Shown in pieces: positions 46,621 through 49,969 of a DNA stretch of 49,969 nucleotides (the first letter of the stretch is position 1; each line of letters begins with the position of its first letter). This DNA is from Rhodospirillales bacterium (GTDB lineage: Bacteria > Pseudomonadota > Alphaproteobacteria > Kiloniellales > JACOMY01): contig JACOMY010000027.1 in NCBI GenBank assembly GCA_014324045.1, forward strand, positions 1 through 49,969, read 5' to 3'. The notes beneath the pieces were generated by a model. It did not search any database. It was given only the letters and a program-made list of their open reading frames with translations, and had not been told where the DNA came from. Both the position numbers and the translations under genes were made by a program.

Positions 46621-46885
46621 GGCAAGCCGGACGCAGGCGTCCTAACAGGGGGCCTTCTGTCAGGGTCCTGAACGCCGCTGCGTCCGGCACTTGGCTTTAG
46701 GCCGCCTGTTTTAGCCGCGGAGCGAGGCGAAGCCGGAGGCGGGTTTCCCGAAGAGGGGTAAGCCCGCGCGAACCCCCGGACCGCCTGTGCGGGACAACTA
46801 AGCAGCCTGCAAGGGCCTTGCAAGCCCGGTGCCGGCAGCAGCTTGCCAGGGTCTTGGCAGAACCCCTGCCGCGGGCGCGGTGTCC
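46621..46885 (+). repeat. GC-rich intergenic repeat, copy 1
   Basis: This DNA after the multi-barrel gene shares blocks with 48405-48780: CAGGGTCCTGAA...CGGCACTTGGCTTT at 46661-46697, and a later block about 46758-46880 with CCTGCAAGG and TTGCAAGCCCGGTGCCGGCA. Part of the copy resembles, inverted, 72-210. Hairpin-prone TGCAAG words recur. No gene is seen. Confidence 0.65.
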
Positions 46886-46893
46886 GCAAGGAT

Positions 46894-46916
46894 GATAATA
46901 TTTTTGTGAGATTATC
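46894..46916 (+). promoter_or_regulatory. AT-rich inverted repeat, possible promoter or operator region of the second barrel gene
   Basis: GATAAT and ATTATC form a perfect 6-bp inverted repeat with an 11-nt T-rich spacer about 105 bp upstream of the gene at 47020. It is the only AT-rich patch in this GC-rich spacer. Confidence 0.3.
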
Positions 46917-47019
46917 GTTTTAAGGGCTCGACAGGAACTGCGTTTTATGGTGAAGCTAGAGATCTGGATCGGCTGCTTGGAATTGCAGCCGGCGAGTTAA
47001 CCGGAGGAGTAAAGCCAAG

Positions 47020-48378
47020 ATGACACGTTTCTCCAGTTTATGTGCTGCCCTATCGGCCGCCGCCCTGCTGGCCGCAGGCTTGCCGGGACAAGCCCAATCC
47101 CAAACCCTGACCGGTCTGCTCTTCAGACCGGCGGAGAGTGCCGATGCTGTCCTGGGCAGAAGAAACTTCAGAACGCTGATCGACGTGACAGTGACCCCCG
47201 CGGGGGGCAACGCTGTAACATTCACCGATATCGGCGTTAGAGGGAACGGTGTTTACAGAGGAAGGCTTGATGGCGGTGTGCGTGTCGCCGGCACCCTCTC
47301 CGGTTTCGGGAGTGCCGCGTTCGCCGACCCAGACGCTGCACTTATCCTTTTAGGGACTGCCACCGTCCAGAGCCCCAACGCCGCCCAGGGCGTCCTGACG
47401 GATGTACCCTATGAAACCAACTATGGGGCCGGCGGATGGCGCAATCTTCTCAGACAGATGCTCTACGTGGAATCCCAGTACGAATCCGCCCGCTACGCTG
47501 GGGCAACCGAGCGTCTTGGCGCGCGTGACCCCATTATTACCTCCTCTGCGCAGGATCACATAAACAGAGGGGACGATATAGTAGATGTGGCTGCCTCTAT
47601 ATCTACGGACTTCCGCCTTTACGCAGATGGGGTAGATCTTACGGGAGGCGCGGATCCGGGCTGTAGCGGTACTTTCGATTGTTCGATAGATCTCCCTGGG
47701 GATGTTGGAGAGTACCAAGTCACCGCCCAGTTCGATTTCACTACCGACGGCGAGAGTTTTGCAGATGTAGTCCAGTCACACCAAGGCATCCATCTGGCCC
47801 TCGACAGAACGCTGGAGATAAACGCCGCCAACTCTGCTGTGTCTTTCGGCGCCTGGATGGACGACGCGGGCTTCTTCGTCGCCACCGGCAATAACGGTTT
47901 ATATGATCCGGTCGGGGAGTTGAGCGACGTCGGCTTTCAATCGCAGTCTGTCCAACATACCTTCGTGCGCGGCAGACCGACGGGTAGCCGCCCGGACGCG
48001 CGTGCGAATTGGCTCGGTTCGATGGTGGGAACCGTCCTGGCCGGCGACAACCAGAACCATCTCCTCCGCGGCGGTGCACGTCTGCGGTTCAACATGAGGC
48101 GCTCCCTCCTCTATGCGGAGTTCTTCAACATCAGGGATTACGACAGGTTCGGTGCGAAGCACATAATGCAAGAGGTGGAAACTGGACCTAGAAACAGGCT
48201 CCGCTTCAGAAAAATTCCGGTTGCCGCAGACGGCAGCTATGCGAGGACCTACAGCGAAGATGAGGGCGGAGGCGGCATCAGGGGTGCATTCTATGGCAGC
48301 GGTCAGGCCGAAACCGCCGGGACCTTCGACCGCTACGGCATCATTGCAGCCTTCGGCGCCAAGAAGCTGACGAATTAA
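47020..48378 (+). CDS. exported single-barrel paralogue of the multi-barrel protein
   Basis: The 452-residue product begins with a signal peptide (MTRFSSLCAALSAAALLAAG, then LPGQAQS) after GGAGGAG. It has the shared N-terminal domain (RNFRTLIDVTVTPAGG, FTDIGVRGNGVYRGRLDGG, GFGSAAF, GGWRNLLRQMLYVES and a Cys pair in CSGTFDC) and QSHQGIHLALDR. One barrel follows: FGAWMDDAGFF, W-L-G-SMVGT, LLRGGARLRFN and ETAGTFDRYGIIAAFGAKK. It has no lipobox. Being complete, it is the best guide to the basic one-unit form from which the multi-barrel gene may have grown by duplication. Confidence 0.7.
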   Translation: MTRFSSLCAALSAAALLAAGLPGQAQSQTLTGLLFRPAESADAVLGRRNFRTLIDVTVTPAGGNAVTFTDIGVRGNGVYRGRLDGGVRVAGTLSGFGSAAFADPDAALILLGTATVQSPNAAQGVLTDVPYETNYGAGGWRNLLRQMLYVESQYESARYAGATERLGARDPIITSSAQDHINRGDDIVDVAASISTDFRLYADGVDLTGGADPGCSGTFDCSIDLPGDVGEYQVTAQFDFTTDGESFADVVQSHQGIHLALDRTLEINAANSAVSFGAWMDDAGFFVATGNNGLYDPVGELSDVGFQSQSVQHTFVRGRPTGSRPDARANWLGSMVGTVLAGDNQNHLLRGGARLRFNMRRSLLYAEFFNIRDYDRFGAKHIMQEVETGPRNRLRFRKIPVAADGSYARTYSEDEGGGGIRGAFYGSGQAETAGTFDRYGIIAAFGAKKLTN

Positions 48379-48404
48379 CCCGCGCCCACATGCCCGGCAG
48401 CCGG

Positions 48405-48780
48405 GCGCCGGCGGCCTCCCAAGGATCCGAACAGGGGTTCCCGACAGGGTCCTGAAAGCCGCCCCGCCCGGCACTTGGCTTTGGCCGCCGTCTTGGGCGC
48501 TGTAGGTACTGCCGGCGGCGAGGGGTAAATGCATCCACCGCCGCTTTTGCCGGGCGCCAGGCGAGGCTAAGGCCCCATGCGACGAGGGGGCGGCCCCAGA
48601 GAAGCCCCGGAGAAGCCGGATCCGCCGCCGCTTTGCCGAAGGGTAAGCCCGCGCGCAACCCCCGGACCGCCCGCGCGGGACAGCTCCGGCACGCAGCCTG
48701 CAAGGGCATTGCAAGCCCGGTGCCGGCAGCTTGCAAGGGTCTTGCGAGAACCCCTGCAACCGCTCCGCGGGCACGGTTCC
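48405..48780 (+). repeat. GC-rich intergenic repeat, copy 2
   Basis: It shares blocks with 46621-46885: CAGGGTCCTGAA and CGGCACTTGGCTTT at 48445-48482, and 48642-48776 with CCTGCAAGG, TTGCAAGCCCGGTGCCGGCA and GAACCCCTGC. It lies between the second and third barrel-type genes, so the repeat marks each boundary of the array. Confidence 0.65.
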
Positions 48781-48919
48781 CGGGCCGCAGGGCTAAATTT
48801 TTCAAACTATCGCTCGACAGCCCGGCGGAATCGGTTGAGGTTCAGTGTCGTCACGTATGCAGACCGCTGCCCGAAGGCCGGATTGCCCGTGAAAGTAGTC
48901 TTGTAGGGAGTACGATACC

Positions 48920-49969
48920 ATGAAAAGCTTCTCCAGTTTCTGCATCGCCCTATCGGCCGCCGCCCTGCTGGCCGGAGCTTTGCCGGGACAAGCGCAATCC
49001 CAAACCGGTACGAGATTTTTCGATGTAGCCAGCGGCCGGACGATCGAGAGGGTCGAAACCAGGCCCGCTACCCCCGGCCTGCTCGGGCTGCCCGCTACCC
49101 TTGGGTTTTTTGCCATAAGCACACGCCTGGACCTCTTCAGACTGTTGGAGAGTAGGGATATCCAAAGGTGGCTCACCGTGAGCGTGACGGAGGATAATCA
49201 GCGTTTTGCATTGTTCACCGATCTCGGCGTTAAAGGGAACGGTGTTTACAGAGGAAGGCGTGAGAGCGGTGAGCGTGTCGCCGGGACCGTCTCCGGTTTC
49301 GGGAGTGCCGCGTTCAGCGATCCAGACGCTGAACTTATCGTTTCAGGGACTGTCACCGTCCCGAACCCCGACGCCGCGGGCAACTTGGATCTAGCCTATC
49401 AAACCATCCGGGAGGCCGGCGGATGGCGCGAGGTTCTCAGACAGATGCTCTACATGGAATCCGTGTACGAATCCGCCCGCTATGGGGGAGGGACCGAGCG
49501 TCTTGGCGGGCGTAACTCCATTATCGATCGTAACTCCGTTATCGAGCCCAATTCGGCCGAAATTATTACGTCCAGTTCGGCCGAACACATAGCCAGAGGG
49601 ACGGACATAACCGGCAGGGCTGCTGACCTTCTGTCTGCGAATATGCGGGTTTACATAAATGGGGAAGACATTACTGCCGGCAAGGGTGAAGGCACTTCTA
49701 GGCTCTCCTGTGCGGGCTTGGAGTGTAGTGTGAAGTCTAACGTCCCGTCAGACCCGTCGGAGGGCAACACCCAAAACCTGGTCCGCAGATCTTTCCCGGT
49801 CCTCTCCGCCAGCCATTTCGTTCCCACGGATACGGGCAATGCTGGCGAGGAGGGTTTTGTTGCCGCGGCGGACAAGGTGGATGTGGTCCAGTCACACCAA
49901 GGCATCCATCTGGCCCTCGACAGATCGGGGAGCAACGTCCTCGAGTCTCCTCTGGCTTTCGGCGCCTGG
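48920..49969 (+). CDS. exported barrel-type paralogue, partial (runs off the right edge)
   Basis: The ATG at 48920, preceded by GGGAG, opens 350 codons that reach the last base in frame and end in FGAW, exactly where the barrel (FGAWMDD) begins in the other two. Visible parts are a signal peptide (MKSFSSFCIALSAAALLAGA), the shared N-terminal domain with FTDLGVKGNGVYRGRRESG, a SGFGSAAFSDPDAEL stretch, GGWREVLRQMLYMES, the SSSAEHIARG segment, a Cys pair in RLSCAGLEC and QSHQGIHLALDRS. The barrel itself and the number of units are beyond the window. Confidence 0.75.
   Translation, partial: MKSFSSFCIALSAAALLAGALPGQAQSQTGTRFFDVASGRTIERVETRPATPGLLGLPATLGFFAISTRLDLFRLLESRDIQRWLTVSVTEDNQRFALFTDLGVKGNGVYRGRRESGERVAGTVSGFGSAAFSDPDAELIVSGTVTVPNPDAAGNLDLAYQTIREAGGWREVLRQMLYMESVYESARYGGGTERLGGRNSIIDRNSVIEPNSAEIITSSSAEHIARGTDITGRAADLLSANMRVYINGEDITAGKGEGTSRLSCAGLECSVKSNVPSDPSEGNTQNLVRRSFPVLSASHFVPTDTGNAGEEGFVAAADKVDVVQSHQGIHLALDRSGSNVLESPLAFGAW

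Overview
This window is a GC-rich alphaproteobacterial chromosome segment. A Rhodospirillales-type host is inferred from the gene families and their order. The main signs are the hemC-hemD-mic60-hemY cluster beside tsaD-gpsA, the tig, clpP, clpX, lon series, a sigma54-type glnB-glnA unit, a GyrA with alanine at the classic quinolone-resistance serine position, and CCA-encoded tRNA genes. No phage, transposase, CRISPR array or rRNA was seen.

Layout. 1-1500: gene-poor repetitive DNA, including an inverted copy of a repeat found again at 46.7-46.9 kb and 48.4-48.8 kb. 1.5-9.6 kb: an RNA helicase, a stand-alone Lrp/AsnC ligand-binding (RAM) protein, a glycine-zipper lipoprotein, parE, an acyl-CoA thioesterase, a GST, an acetyltransferase, a secreted-type nuclease, and relics of an HNH gene and an AraC-type regulator. 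9.7-12.9 kb: glnA and glnB, read leftward from a clear sigma54 promoter with a possible NtrC site, then an aminotransferase. 13.0-20.9 kb: tRNA-His, an HpcH/HpaI aldolase, tRNA-Leu, trigger factor, ClpP, ClpX and Lon, which form one proteostasis block. 21.0-29.5 kb: a COQ10/RatA-like protein, hemY, mic60, hemD and hemC on the minus strand, then tsaD and a heavily frameshifted gpsA on the plus strand. 29.5-32.3 kb: a minus-strand run of DUF971, Trm112-like, Lon-N-domain, CnoX-like thioredoxin and prolyl-tRNA editing genes. 32.6-38.3 kb: tRNA-Gly, a small lipoprotein, ssb, an HU gene, gyrA and coaD. 38.3-41.1 kb: an orphan gene, a Nudix hydrolase and a nitroreductase.

The most unusual region is 41.3-49.97 kb, which runs off the right edge. 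It holds at least three consecutive paralogous exported proteins, all on the plus strand. They share a Sec signal peptide, an N-terminal domain I do not recognise, and one or more copies of a roughly 310-residue unit. Each unit ends in a barrel-like segment with the G-x-F-x-G...E-x-A-G-x-F...AFGAKK signature, which resembles the transferrin-binding-protein-B (TbpB) beta-barrel family. The first gene would encode five barrels, but one in-frame TGA between barrels 3 and 4 cuts it. The flanking intergenic DNA is also repeated, so the locus appears to grow and change by segmental duplication.

Decayed genes (gpsA, the AraC-type regulator, the HNH gene) and several short duplications suggest active erosion here. 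Sequencing error cannot be excluded from sequence alone.
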